Positions 47,873-57,371 of a stretch of 64,000 nt of DNA are shown piece by piece. Position 1 is the first letter of the stretch. Each line of letters begins with the position of its first letter. Origin of the DNA: Pseudomonas sp. Root71 (GTDB lineage: Bacteria; Pseudomonadota; Gammaproteobacteria; Pseudomonadales; Pseudomonadaceae); contig NZ_LMHY01000026.1 in the NCBI RefSeq assembly GCF_001429045.1, positions 62,001 through 126,000 on the forward strand, read 5' to 3'. Under the pieces are notes generated by a model. The model ran no database searches and was not told where the DNA came from. It worked only from the letters and a program-made list of their open reading frames with translations. A program made the position numbers and the translations under genes.

Positions 47873-50800
47873 TCAGCGCACAGCCGTTGCCTGGGTTGGC
47901 TGGCACATCGTGTGGGAGCCCGGTTGCAGGTATGGCGTCAGAATCGGTGCCATGCCCTTGAGCACCTGCACCGGCAACGCCGAGGTGAAGGTGAAGCTTT
48001 CCGCCGAGCGGCCCGGCACGAACGCCGTCAGGGTGCCGAAGTGACTATCGCCGATGTAGAACACGAACGTGGCCGTGCGGTTGAGCGATTTGGAACTCAG
48101 GATCCGTCCGCCGGAGCCGATGGCTTCGATGCGGTTGTCACCGGTACCGGTCTTGCCGCCCATGGCCAGCGGGCTGCCATCCGGCAGTTTGAAACTGCCG
48201 GCCACGCGTTTGGCGGTACCGGCATCCACCACTTGTGAAAGGGCTTCGCGCATGGCGCTCGCCACCTCGGATGGCATCACCCGTTTGCCGACGTCCGGGT
48301 CATTGACCAGTTGGGTTTCATAGGGGGTGTTCGCAGCGAAATGCAGGCTGTCGATGCGCAGGGTTGGCATGCGCACTCCATCGTTGAGGATGGTGCCGAT
48401 CAATTCGGCCAGGGCGGCGGGGCGGTCGCCGGAGCTGCCGATGGCGGTGGCCAGCGACGGCACCAGGTGATCGAACGGATAGCCGACTTTCTGCCAGCGC
48501 TGGTGGATGTCCAGGAAGGCTTCGATCTCCAGCATGGTGCGGATGCGACTGTCGCGGGCGCCCTTGTGCCGGCTTTTGAACAGCCAGCTGTAGACCTCCT
48601 GGCGCTCGAACTGGCTGGCTTTGACGATGTCGCTCCACTTGGCGTCGGGGTGATTGAGCAAGTAGCCCATCAGCCACAGGTCCAGCGGGTGGACCTTGGC
48701 GATGAAGCCCTGGTCCGGCAAGTCGTAGGCGCCGGGACCGTAGGATTCGTAGAGCCGCACCAGACGTTCGTCGGTGAGTTTTTCCGTGAGCGTGGCGCCC
48801 TTGAGGTGCGAGCGCACAAAGGCGTTGAAGCTTTCCTGGCTGGCCTGCGGCAGCAGGTAGCGGTGAACGGCGGCCATGCGGATCGGGGTCGGGCGCATGC
48901 TGTCGAGGAAGGTGTCGAGGCGGTCCTGGGTGTCCTTGTTCTTGTACTTCTTCCAGAACTTGAGCAGGAATGAAGTGCCCTCGCGGTCGGCAAATTCGGC
49001 CAGGTACTCCTGGCGCCGCGGGTCGCGGTCGTCCTTGAGCAATTCGGCACTGCTGTTGGGGCCGGAGTAGATGGTGTAGCGCACCAGGTCTCGCATCAGG
49101 CGAATGAACGGCAGGTTGATCGACTCGCGCAGGGCGTCGCGCAGGGGGGGTATCCGGCCGTTGTCTTCCTTGCGGAAGTTGTTGAACACGTGCAGGCCGC
49201 CACCGGTGAAGAATGCCTCGCCGGGGCTGGCGGAGTATTTGCGGTCCAGGGCGGCGCCGAGCATTTTTTTCAGGTCGCGGTCCTTGTTCTCGATCAGGTA
49301 ATCGACCGCCCAGCGGCTCAGGCGGTCCTGATCCGGTACGTCGACTTTCTTCAGTTCCGGAATGGTCATGCCGACGTATTTGTCGTGCAGCTCGGCGATG
49401 ATTTGCAGGTAGGTGGTCAGCACGCGCATTTTCGCGGTGGAGCCCAGTTCCAGTTTACTGCCTTCGTTGATGTCGAATGGCTGGTCGGTGCTGTCGGTCT
49501 GTACCCGAACCCGCGAGCCGTCCGGGGTCAGTTCGAACAAGGTGAAGCTGTAGCGCACCTGGGTGGTGCTGGTGGTGGTCAGGAGGCGTTCGCCGATCAG
49601 GCCGATTTGCGTGGCAAACTCAGGGTCGGCGAGTTTTTTCAGGTACGCGGTGGCCTCGCTTTGCAACTCGCCTTGCAGGGTGCTGGTGGCGGAGAGGTCA
49701 AGGCGGTCGAGGTCATACAGCGGGCGATTGAGCATGCCGGCCAGACGGCTGCGCGCGACACTGATGCCCTTGTTGGTTTCAATCGGTTGAATGGTCGGCT
49801 GGGTGGCCCAGTCGCGGTAGGTCACTTTGCTGGCCAGGGCGGCGGTGGCGAACTCGGCGTCGATCACATGGTTTTGCGCCAGCAGGCGAATATGGCTGTC
49901 GGTGAGGTCGGCCAGTTCATCGTGACCTTTGACCAGGTAGTGCGACGGGCGGCGCTGGGCAATCATCAACGACAGCATCTCACGCAGGGCCAGGCCTTTT
50001 TCCGCCATGGTTTTTGGATCCGTCGCGGTGCTGGACAGCGCTTCGTTGGCCTGATTGAAGTCGGTGCCGTACCACACGCGCAACCCTTCAGCCATGCCAT
50101 GCACTTCACCGTGGCCCGGTACGGCCGACAGCGGCACACTGTTGAGGTAGTCGCGAACCACGTTCTGCCGGGCTTCAAGGGTTTGTGGCCCGGCCTGGTA
50201 GGCGCGTACGGTAGCGGAAATCATCTGACGAATCTTCTCCGCGCCATTGACCGTCAAGCCATCGGGGGAATGCCGGTACTTCTCCAGTTGCGTGGCCAGG
50301 GTACTGCCACCGGCGGATTGACCGGGTACGTGCAACATCTTGGCCAACTGGGACCACGCCGCCATGCCGAATCGCGGCCAGTCCACTGCCGGGTTGGCCA
50401 GCGGTTGTCTGGGGTCGAGCAGGAAGCGGTTCTCGATGAACAGCAGGCTGTTGACCACCACCGGCGGGATCGAGGCAAAGGTCGAGTAAAGCTGCTGTGG
50501 ATAGTTGTACTGGTACAGCGGCGCTGCGCGGCAATCGGTGATCGATAGCCCGGCCTGGATTTTCTCGGCATAAGGCACGAACAGGCCCTTGTCGCTGTAT
50601 TTCAACAGCGCCGGGGAAAAGCGGGTTTGTGCTTCGACGACGAAATCACGCTTGATCAGGCGCGGCAGGAACTCATCCAGCGAGCTGTAGCCCAGGCGCC
50701 GATCGAACGGACCGTCCCCTGGATAGCGAATCGCATCGCTGGGGCCGGGTTTGAGCTCATAGCTCAGGGACGCGGCGTATTTGCTGACCTCCTGGGCCTG

Positions 50801-51001
50801 GAACTTCGAGGTACGCATCTCCCTCGCGGCGGAAAGCCCCGCGACAACCGCGATTATCAACAGTAATAGCCAGAACGCTCCCCATCCGTGCCTGGAGCGA
50901 CGGGGTTTTTCAGGTGTAGGCGCTTCATCCTCTCGTTCATTCGGAACCACGGTTTTACTCGAATCGGTTTGCCACAAAGCGCCCATAGTCGACTGATCCA
51001 T
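47873..51001 (-). CDS. Class A penicillin-binding protein (glycosyltransferase 51 plus transpeptidase)
   Basis: A 1042-residue inner-membrane peptidoglycan synthase. A cytoplasmic N-terminus (about 40 residues) and one membrane helix (GAFWLLLLIIAVVAGLSA) are followed by the GT51 domain (SLLFIENRFLLD, GGSTLATQLEK) and a transpeptidase domain with STAK (Ser521, Lys524) and a KTGTG box near residue 950. The GT51 acceptor region is divergent (ENRFL instead of EDxxFxxH), so it is a non-canonical member, not PonA or MrcB. Its promoter region 51002-51604 is shared with the permease and contains a REP doublet. Confidence 0.88.
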   Translation of the reverse strand: MDQSTMGALWQTDSSKTVVPNEREDEAPTPEKPRRSRHGWGAFWLLLLIIAVVAGLSAAREMRTSKFQAQEVSKYAASLSYELKPGPSDAIRYPGDGPFDRRLGYSSLDEFLPRLIKRDFVVEAQTRFSPALLKYSDKGLFVPYAEKIQAGLSITDCRAAPLYQYNYPQQLYSTFASIPPVVVNSLLFIENRFLLDPRQPLANPAVDWPRFGMAAWSQLAKMLHVPGQSAGGSTLATQLEKYRHSPDGLTVNGAEKIRQMISATVRAYQAGPQTLEARQNVVRDYLNSVPLSAVPGHGEVHGMAEGLRVWYGTDFNQANEALSSTATDPKTMAEKGLALREMLSLMIAQRRPSHYLVKGHDELADLTDSHIRLLAQNHVIDAEFATAALASKVTYRDWATQPTIQPIETNKGISVARSRLAGMLNRPLYDLDRLDLSATSTLQGELQSEATAYLKKLADPEFATQIGLIGERLLTTTSTTQVRYSFTLFELTPDGSRVRVQTDSTDQPFDINEGSKLELGSTAKMRVLTTYLQIIAELHDKYVGMTIPELKKVDVPDQDRLSRWAVDYLIENKDRDLKKMLGAALDRKYSASPGEAFFTGGGLHVFNNFRKEDNGRIPPLRDALRESINLPFIRLMRDLVRYTIYSGPNSSAELLKDDRDPRRQEYLAEFADREGTSFLLKFWKKYKNKDTQDRLDTFLDSMRPTPIRMAAVHRYLLPQASQESFNAFVRSHLKGATLTEKLTDERLVRLYESYGPGAYDLPDQGFIAKVHPLDLWLMGYLLNHPDAKWSDIVKASQFERQEVYSWLFKSRHKGARDSRIRTMLEIEAFLDIHQRWQKVGYPFDHLVPSLATAIGSSGDRPAALAELIGTILNDGVRMPTLRIDSLHFAANTPYETQLVNDPDVGKRVMPSEVASAMREALSQVVDAGTAKRVAGSFKLPDGSPLAMGGKTGTGDNRIEAIGSGGRILSSKSLNRTATFVFYIGDSHFGTLTAFVPGRSAESFTFTSALPVQVLKGMAPILTPYLQPGSHTMCQPTQATAVR

Positions 51002-51096
51002 TCACGCAGATTGATCGGACTTGAATGAAGCTTAGACGGTGGTTGGCGAGGGTGAAGAAAATGTGAAGGGTAAAACGTCGGGTAATGGCCTCTTTT

Positions 51097-51242
51097 TGTG
51101 GCGAGGGAGCTTGCTCCCGCTGGACTGCGAAGCGGTCCCCATACCAGCAACTCTGATCTGTCTGGACGATCTGGTTTTTTGGTTTGCGACTGCTGCGCAG
51201 TCGGACGGGACGGTGCGGCGATCCGACAAGCTCCCTCGCCAC
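51097..51242. repeat. REP doublet (family 3), unequal arms
   Basis: GTGGCGAGGGAGCTTGCTCC at the left arm and an inverted, partly decayed arm (51227-51242) enclose complementary inner sequences. It lies between the divergent PBP and permease genes. The remaining 51243-51604 shows no gene. Confidence 0.75.
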
Positions 51243-51604
51243 AGTAGGCAGGAGGGCTGAAACACTTGAACTAGAGCTTTATAGGCTTTGGCTGGGGGCA
51301 TGACGATGCACCAATGCTGTGCAATACTCCGCGCCCTTTAAATAGCGAAGATTCATACAAAATCCAGTTGATGCCCCTCCGCAAGTCGGGTTATTGCCGG
51401 GATTTATGACTGAATTTAGTGGTTTATAGAGTGAATATCTCTGCCGTCAGCTTTTTATACTGCACGACCCGCTGATCCTGCAGGTTTTGTCCTACAGGAC
51501 GGTTCTGCTTACAAAGCAGGCCCGGTTACGCGAAGCCATTGGCCTATCGGTCGGCGGCTTCAAAGCTCGGTGGTCATATCCAACAACAAGATGAGGTGCC
51601 CCTT

Positions 51605-53026
51605 ATGCCCGTAGGCAATCACCAGCCCCAAGGCGAGACCGCTCAGGGCGGTCCGCTTAAACGCGAACTCGGCGAACGGCATATTCGCCTGATGGCGCTC
51701 GGTGCCTGTATCGGCGTCGGCCTGTTCCTGGGCTCGGCCAAGGCCATTGAAATGGCCGGCCCGGCCATCATGCTGTCTTACATCATTGGCGGTCTGGCGA
51801 TCCTGGTGATCATGCGCGCCCTCGGCGAGATGGCCGTGCACAATCCGGTCGCCGGCTCGTTCAGCCGTTACGCCCAGGACTACCTCGGCCCGCTGGCGGG
51901 ATTTCTGACCGGCTGGAACTACTGGTTTCTGTGGCTGGTGACCTGCGTCGCGGAAATCACGGCCGTGGCGGTGTACATGGGCGTCTGGTTCCCCGATGTG
52001 CCGCGCTGGATCTGGGCGCTCGCCGCGCTGATCAGCATGGGCTCGATCAACCTGATCGCGGTCAAGGCCTTCGGTGAATTCGAGTTCTGGTTTGCCCTGA
52101 TCAAGATCGTCACCATCGTTGCGATGGTGTTCGGCGGTATCGGCATCATCGCCTTCGGTTTCGGCAACGACGGCGTGGCCCTGGGGATTTCCAACCTGTG
52201 GACCCACGGCGGCTTCATGCCCAACGGCGTGCAAGGCGTGTTGATGTCCCTGCAAATGGTGATGTTCGCCTACCTGGGCGTGGAGATGATCGGCCTGACC
52301 GCCGGTGAAGCGAAGAACCCGCAAAGGACCATTCCCGACGCCATCGGCTCGGTGTTCTGGCGGATTCTGCTGTTCTACGTCGGTGCGTTGTTCGTGATTC
52401 TGTCGATCTACCCGTGGAACGAAATCGGCACCCAGGGCAGTCCGTTCGTGATGACCTTCGAGCGCCTGGGCATCAAGACCGCGGCGGGCATCATCAACTT
52501 CGTGGTGATCACCGCGGCGTTGTCGTCCTGCAACGGCGGTATCTTCAGTACCGGGCGCATGCTCTACAGCCTGGCGCAGAACGGCCAGGCCCCGGCGGGC
52601 TTTGCCAAGACCTCGAACAATGGCGTTCCACGTCGTGCATTGCTGCTGTCGATTGGCGCGTTGCTGCTGGGCGTACTGCTGAACTATCTGGTACCGGAAA
52701 AGGTGTTTGTCTGGGTGACGGCGATTGCCACCTTCGGCGCGATCTGGACCTGGGCGATGATCCTGCTGGCCCAGCTGAAATTCCGCAAAGGCCTGAGCGC
52801 CAGCGAAGCGGCTGGCCTGAAATATCGCATGTGGCTGTACCCGGTCAGCTCGTACCTGGCGCTGGCGTTCCTGGTGCTGGTGGTGGGCCTGATGGCGTAC
52901 TTCCCGGACACCCGCGTGGCGCTGTATGTGGGCCCTGCGTTCCTGGTGCTGCTGACGGTGTTGTTCTACGTGTTCAAGCTGCAACCGACCCATGTTGCGC
53001 AAGGTGCGGCGCGTTCGGCTTCGTAA
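51605..53026 (+). CDS. Amino acid permease (APC superfamily, AAT type)
   Basis: A 473-residue inner-membrane transporter with twelve predicted helices. I chose ATG 51605 (MPVGNHQPQGETAQ) after GAGG; the frame is open from 51539. The AAT signature RHIRLMALGACIGVGLFLGSAKAI is followed by AGPAIMLSYIIGG and GEMAVHNPVAGSF. It resembles proline/histidine-type permeases (ProY, HutT), but the substrate cannot be fixed from sequence alone. Confidence 0.9.
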   Translation: MPVGNHQPQGETAQGGPLKRELGERHIRLMALGACIGVGLFLGSAKAIEMAGPAIMLSYIIGGLAILVIMRALGEMAVHNPVAGSFSRYAQDYLGPLAGFLTGWNYWFLWLVTCVAEITAVAVYMGVWFPDVPRWIWALAALISMGSINLIAVKAFGEFEFWFALIKIVTIVAMVFGGIGIIAFGFGNDGVALGISNLWTHGGFMPNGVQGVLMSLQMVMFAYLGVEMIGLTAGEAKNPQRTIPDAIGSVFWRILLFYVGALFVILSIYPWNEIGTQGSPFVMTFERLGIKTAAGIINFVVITAALSSCNGGIFSTGRMLYSLAQNGQAPAGFAKTSNNGVPRRALLLSIGALLLGVLLNYLVPEKVFVWVTAIATFGAIWTWAMILLAQLKFRKGLSASEAAGLKYRMWLYPVSSYLALAFLVLVVGLMAYFPDTRVALYVGPAFLVLLTVLFYVFKLQPTHVAQGAARSAS

Positions 53027-53044
53027 GTCGTAATGCCTGAAAGA

Positions 53045-53078
53045 CAAAAGCCCCGGTCGTAAATGATCGGGGCTTTTG
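53045..53078. terminator. Bidirectional terminator after the permease
   Basis: Stem AAAAGCCCCGGTC / GATCGGGGCTTTT with a short loop, flanked by A and T runs on both strands. Confidence 0.85.
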
Positions 53079-53092
53079 GGTTTTGAAGAGCA

Positions 53093-53170
53093 AATGATCG
53101 CAGCCTGCGGCAGCTCCTACAGGAGGATGCGGTCTGATTCTGTAGGAGCTGCCGCAGGTTGCGATCTTTT
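53093..53170. repeat. REP doublet (family 1) overlapping a coding end
   Basis: Inverted copies of GATCGCAGCCTGCGGCAGCT lie after the permease terminator. The right copy contains the last codons of the OpgC-like gene. Confidence 0.85.
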
Positions 53171-54277
53171 GATTGTCTGGTTCAAACGCTTGTTGAACTC
53201 CAGCCACGCCGCCAGCAACGCCATCAACCCGGCGCCCACCAGCGCCGTGAAGATCTGCATGGCAAAAGCATCGTCGGTCAATGCATTGACCATGTCCGCC
53301 AGGGGCGCCAGCAGCACGCCCAGACAGAAAATCTCCAGCGAGAAACGGCCCATGCGGCAACTTTGCTGCGCCAGCCAGTTTTGCGTCCATCCGCTGTCGG
53401 GAATCAGTTTCGCCGTGACGTAGGCCAGTGCGAGGAAATGCAGCAGGCGCACGGGTGACAGGTCGGTCTTGCTGATGGGGTACAGGATGTTTTGCAGGCT
53501 CGCTGGCACCACGGCATCGTGTATGTCCGGCCAACGCCACAGCACGGTCAACACACCCGCGACCACGACATACAACGCCGCACCGACAAACAACGGCTGG
53601 CGAACCAGTGGGCGGGATTCGGGCAGGCGCGGGCGCTGGCTGTGAATCGCAGCGGCACCGCCGAGCACGAACAGCAACTGCCAGGCGACCGGGTTGAAAT
53701 ACCACACGCCGTCCTTGATGGCGGCCAGGTTCCAGCCAGCCAGCGGCACCATCAGGTACAGCGCCAATGACATCGCGACCACCACCCAGGCCTGGAGCAC
53801 CAGCAGGGGCAGCGCAAGGGGCAAGCCCGCCAACAGCACGATGTACAGCGGCAGCGGGTCCATCAGGTTCGGCTTGAAGCGCAACAGCAGTTCATCGATC
53901 AGCGCCTGCTGCGGGTTGCTGATGAAGTGATGCATGCCCATTTCCTCCACCAGGTCCCGTGTTTCCACGTGGCTGTTGGCGAAAAACACAATGCCCATCA
54001 GCATCGCCAACAGGAAGATGTGTACCACGTAGAGCACCCACGCCCGGCGCAGGATTTTCACGCAGGCGATCAGAAAGCCTTCGCGCGCCAGGACTTTGCC
54101 GTACGCCAATACGGACGCGAAGCCTGCCAGGAACACGAAAATCTCGGCTGCATCGCTGAAACCGAAGTTACGCAGGGTGATTTGCCCCAAGGGGTTGTGG
54201 GGCACGTGATCCCAGAAGATGAAGATCAGTGCCAGGCCACGAAAAAAGTCGATCCGGTGATCGCGCGCTAAGGTCAT
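53117..54277 (-). CDS. OpgC-like acyltransferase-family membrane protein
   Basis: A 386-residue polytopic membrane protein of the OpgC family (succinyl transfer to periplasmic glucans in relatives). ATG 54277 gives MTLARDHRIDFFRGLALIFIFWDHVP, the family start; the frame open to 54421 is rejected. About ten helices are predicted. The last 17 residues (KRSQPAAAPTESDRILL) are translated from a REP element, and the stop codon is the TAG in its GTAGGAGCTG. This suggests a REP insertion that replaced the original C-terminus. OpgC in other species ends differently. Confidence 0.85.
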   Translation of the reverse strand: MTLARDHRIDFFRGLALIFIFWDHVPHNPLGQITLRNFGFSDAAEIFVFLAGFASVLAYGKVLAREGFLIACVKILRRAWVLYVVHIFLLAMLMGIVFFANSHVETRDLVEEMGMHHFISNPQQALIDELLLRFKPNLMDPLPLYIVLLAGLPLALPLLVLQAWVVVAMSLALYLMVPLAGWNLAAIKDGVWYFNPVAWQLLFVLGGAAAIHSQRPRLPESRPLVRQPLFVGAALYVVVAGVLTVLWRWPDIHDAVVPASLQNILYPISKTDLSPVRLLHFLALAYVTAKLIPDSGWTQNWLAQQSCRMGRFSLEIFCLGVLLAPLADMVNALTDDAFAMQIFTALVGAGLMALLAAWLEFNKRLNQTIKRSQPAAAPTESDRILL

Positions 54278-54521
54278 GACAGCAGGCTCGTAACAACGGG
54301 TGAAAATGGGATTGGCCACAGGCGCAAAGGCCATGTGCCCGATCGGCGGCGCGCAGGGTGGACTGATTCGCGGGCAATTGCAAAGTCGGGATATTACCGG
54401 ATGTCTCGGGCGTTGCTTCAAGGCTCAACCGCTGGTCTGAAAGGTCCAACAACCTGCGATTTCTGACAGTAGACAGGCTCAAATACTATTGAATGCAACG
54501 TTCTGGAAGCGGGAGCCTCCC

Positions 54522-54896
54522 ATGAGACTGTTGTGGAAAGGTCTGTCCAGTTACACGGTGATCGGGGTCGCCAACACCCTGATTCACTGGCAGATCTTTT
54601 TCCTGCTGAGCGTGGCGGCCAGCCTCAGCCAGGCGGTCAGCAACCTGGCTGCCTTTTGCGTGGCTGCGTCGTTTTCCTTCTACATGAACGCGCAATTTAC
54701 CTTCGCCGCCAGTGCCACGGTCGCGGGTTATCTGCTGTTTCTTTTGGGCATGGGGGCATTGAGCCTGGGTGTCGGTCATCTGGGCGACATCTGGCGATTG
54801 CACGGTTTGTTCACCGTGGCCCTGTTTTCGGCGTTGAGCCTGGTGTTCGGTTTCCTGTATTCCAAATACGTGGTGTTTCGTGAGCGTGATCGATGA
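54522..54896 (+). CDS. gtrA: GtrA-family flippase-like protein
   Basis: A 124-residue protein with four membrane helices, starting MRLLWKGLSSYTVIGVANTLIHWQIFF. GtrA members are thought to flip undecaprenyl-phosphate-glucose across the inner membrane. It is the first gene of the gtr cassette; its stop overlaps gtrB by four bases. Confidence 0.9.
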   Translation: MRLLWKGLSSYTVIGVANTLIHWQIFFLLSVAASLSQAVSNLAAFCVAASFSFYMNAQFTFAASATVAGYLLFLLGMGALSLGVGHLGDIWRLHGLFTVALFSALSLVFGFLYSKYVVFRERDR

Positions 54897-55834
54897 AAAT
54901 CTCGCTCATTGTCCCGGTGTTCAACGAAGAGCAGTCCATCAACCTGTTTTATCAGGCGGTGCGACGGGAGTTGAGGCTGGGTGACACCGAAGTCGAGATC
55001 GTGTTCATCAACGACGGCAGCTCCGACCGCACGGCCGAACAGGCTACGGCTCTGGCCCAGGCGGATGATCGGGTCATGCTGATCAATTTCTCGCGCAACT
55101 TCGGCAAGGAGCCGGCACTGTTTGCCGGCCTGGAATACGCCAGTGGCGATGCCGTGATCCCGATGGATGTCGACCTGCAGGACCCGATCAACGTCATTCC
55201 GTTGTTGATCGAGCAATGGCAAAAGGGGGCCGACGTGGTACTCGCCAAGCGTCGCAGCCGGGCTGACGACGGCTACCTCAGGCGTCACAGCGCGTCGATT
55301 TTCTACCATGTGCTCAATCGCATCGCCTACACCCGCATCGAGGAAAACGTCGGGGACTTCCGGCTGATGGATCGCAAGGTGGTCGACGTGATCCGGTCCT
55401 TGCCCGAGCATCAGCTGTTCATGAAAGGCGTGCTGTCGTGGGCCGGGTTCAACACCGTGGTGGTGGAGTTCGAGCGGCCAGGAAGGGTGGCGGGGAGCAG
55501 CAAGTTCAATGGCTGGAAGCTGTGGAACCTGGCCCTGGAAGGCGTGACCTCATTCAGCACCGTGCCGCTGCGCTTGTGGACTTACGTCGGTGGCGGCATT
55601 TCGATTTTCGCGGTGCTCTATGCGGTGTACATGGTGCTGGACAAGATTTTCTTCGGCAACAGCGTCCCCGGTTATCCGTCGCTGATGACTGCGATCCTGT
55701 TTCTCGGCGGCGTGCAGTTGATCGGCATCGGCATCCTCGGCGAGTACATCGGTCGCATCTACATCGAGGCCAAGCACCGGCCGCGTTATGTGATCAAGGA
55801 CATCGTCGGCGGCAAAGACCGGGGCGGGCGTTAG
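54893..55834 (+). CDS. gtrB: Bactoprenol glucosyltransferase
   Basis: A 313-residue family 2 glycosyltransferase (DPM1-like): ISLIVPVFNEEQSI, FINDGSSDRT, and DVDLQDP carrying the DxD. Two C-terminal membrane helices (ISIFAVLYAVYMVL; FLGGVQLIGIGILGEYIG) are followed by the typical IGRIYIEAKHRPRYVI tail. It attaches glucose to undecaprenyl phosphate for the following transferase. Confidence 0.93.
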   Translation: MKISLIVPVFNEEQSINLFYQAVRRELRLGDTEVEIVFINDGSSDRTAEQATALAQADDRVMLINFSRNFGKEPALFAGLEYASGDAVIPMDVDLQDPINVIPLLIEQWQKGADVVLAKRRSRADDGYLRRHSASIFYHVLNRIAYTRIEENVGDFRLMDRKVVDVIRSLPEHQLFMKGVLSWAGFNTVVVEFERPGRVAGSSKFNGWKLWNLALEGVTSFSTVPLRLWTYVGGGISIFAVLYAVYMVLDKIFFGNSVPGYPSLMTAILFLGGVQLIGIGILGEYIGRIYIEAKHRPRYVIKDIVGGKDRGGR

Positions 55835-55835
55835 C

Positions 55836-57344
55836 ATGGGCCGGTTCAGCGACCTCTTCGTTCGCGAGCTCAGCCGGCACCAGGTCCGGCGGTTTTTTCT
55901 GTTTGCCACCCTGGTGTATATCCTGCCGTTGATCCTCGCCGATTATCCCTACATCGATGACAACTGGCGCTCGCTGTCGGCGGGCATGGCCTGGGCCGAG
56001 CAGGGCCGACTCTTCGCCCAGCTGTTCTACAACGCGCTGACCTTCAGCCATGCCGCGCCGAACATCTTTCCCTTGCCCTTGCTGATCGCCACGCTGGCCA
56101 TGGCGTCGGCGCTGACCAGCCTGACGCTCCATTACTTTCACAAGCCAAGCGTCGCTTGTTGCCTGGTACTGTTGCCGCTCTGGTACAACCCGTTCTTCCT
56201 GCAAAACCTGTCCTATCAATACGACGGTCCCACCACGACCCTCAGCCTGGTGGCAGTGATCTACGCCATCACCTTTCGTCACCCGTGGCGTAGCGTGCAA
56301 TGGCTGGTGCCGGCGTTCCTGATTGCATTGGCGCTGGGGTTGTATCAGGTCAGCCTGAATGTGTTCCTGGGCCTGTGTTGCCTGGAGTTGCTCAGGGCCG
56401 CCAACGATAAGACGGCCCCGTTGCCATGGCGCGACCTGCTGGGCTGGAAAGCCGCCCAGGTCATCCTCGGCGGGTTGATCTACAGCGTCAGTGCGGGTCC
56501 GTACATGGACTCCAATCGCACATCGTTGCTCGATTGGACGGCGCACCCTTTTTTGCAGATCCAGATCAACATTGCCCGGGTCCTGGAAAAAGTCGTGCTG
56601 CTGTTCCATGGCGGATGGCTCTGGGTGTTCGGCGGGTTACTGTTGATCGCGATAGCCGGGGCAGTGCGGTTGGGATTGAACATAGCGGTGCGCCAGGACG
56701 GTGGGCCAAAGAAGCTGTTGATCGGCCTGATGTGTTTGCTGACTTTGCCGGTGGTGACGCTGCTGGTGTCCGGTGTCGCGCTGTTTTTTCGCGACTTCAA
56801 CGAAGGCGCCCGCACCTTGATGGGCTTCGCCGTGTTGTTGGTGTTGCTGTTCTACCTGGGGCATCTGGCGCTGGCCTCGATCCATGAGCGGCTGCCGCTG
56901 CTGTTGATGATTCCCCTGTTGGCCATGTTGTCGCTGTCGTTCGCCTATGGTCGGGTGCTGACGGTGCAGAAAACCTTTGCGTCCACGGCACTGGCCGGTC
57001 TTGCGTACGACATCGCCAGCCACCAGTCGCTTCGCGAAGCCAGGCGGATCTACATCTCGGTGAGTTATTCCGACTATTGGTTAGTGGCGGCGGCAGGCTC
57101 ATTCAAGCAGTTGCCGGTGCTGCACTATTTGCTCAATACCGACTTTTACATGCTGGCCGAAAACCTGCCGAAAGCGGGGATCACCAACGTGGTGGCGGAG
57201 CAGGAGCGGCGCAACGCGACGCGGGTCGGGTACCAGGGCTATCCGGCGCTGGTGGACAGCCAGTTCTACCGGATTTACCTGATCGGTGATTACGGTTTTA
57301 TCGTGATGAAGGAACCGACCCCGAGCAAAACACTGCGCTGGTAA
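55836..57344 (+). CDS. O-antigen/glycan glucosyltransferase (GtrII-like)
   Basis: A 502-residue protein with about ten membrane helices and a large loop, starting one base after gtrB. DYPYIDDNWRSL and YQYDGPTTTLSL are characteristic of the glucosyl_transferase II domain. As the third gene of a gtrA-gtrB cassette it should transfer glucose from the lipid carrier to a surface glycan and change its serotype. The variable C-terminal part decides the acceptor, which cannot be read here. Confidence 0.88.
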   Translation: MGRFSDLFVRELSRHQVRRFFLFATLVYILPLILADYPYIDDNWRSLSAGMAWAEQGRLFAQLFYNALTFSHAAPNIFPLPLLIATLAMASALTSLTLHYFHKPSVACCLVLLPLWYNPFFLQNLSYQYDGPTTTLSLVAVIYAITFRHPWRSVQWLVPAFLIALALGLYQVSLNVFLGLCCLELLRAANDKTAPLPWRDLLGWKAAQVILGGLIYSVSAGPYMDSNRTSLLDWTAHPFLQIQINIARVLEKVVLLFHGGWLWVFGGLLLIAIAGAVRLGLNIAVRQDGGPKKLLIGLMCLLTLPVVTLLVSGVALFFRDFNEGARTLMGFAVLLVLLFYLGHLALASIHERLPLLLMIPLLAMLSLSFAYGRVLTVQKTFASTALAGLAYDIASHQSLREARRIYISVSYSDYWLVAAAGSFKQLPVLHYLLNTDFYMLAENLPKAGITNVVAEQERRNATRVGYQGYPALVDSQFYRIYLIGDYGFIVMKEPTPSKTLRW

Positions 57345-57371
57345 TGCGCGATTTTGATCGGGGTGGCGAAG

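Noticed and set aside
51243..51604. Possible small RNA or riboswitch before the permease
   Set aside because: A short stem (TCCTG / CAGGA) is the only structure and no known riboswitch pattern could be recognised.
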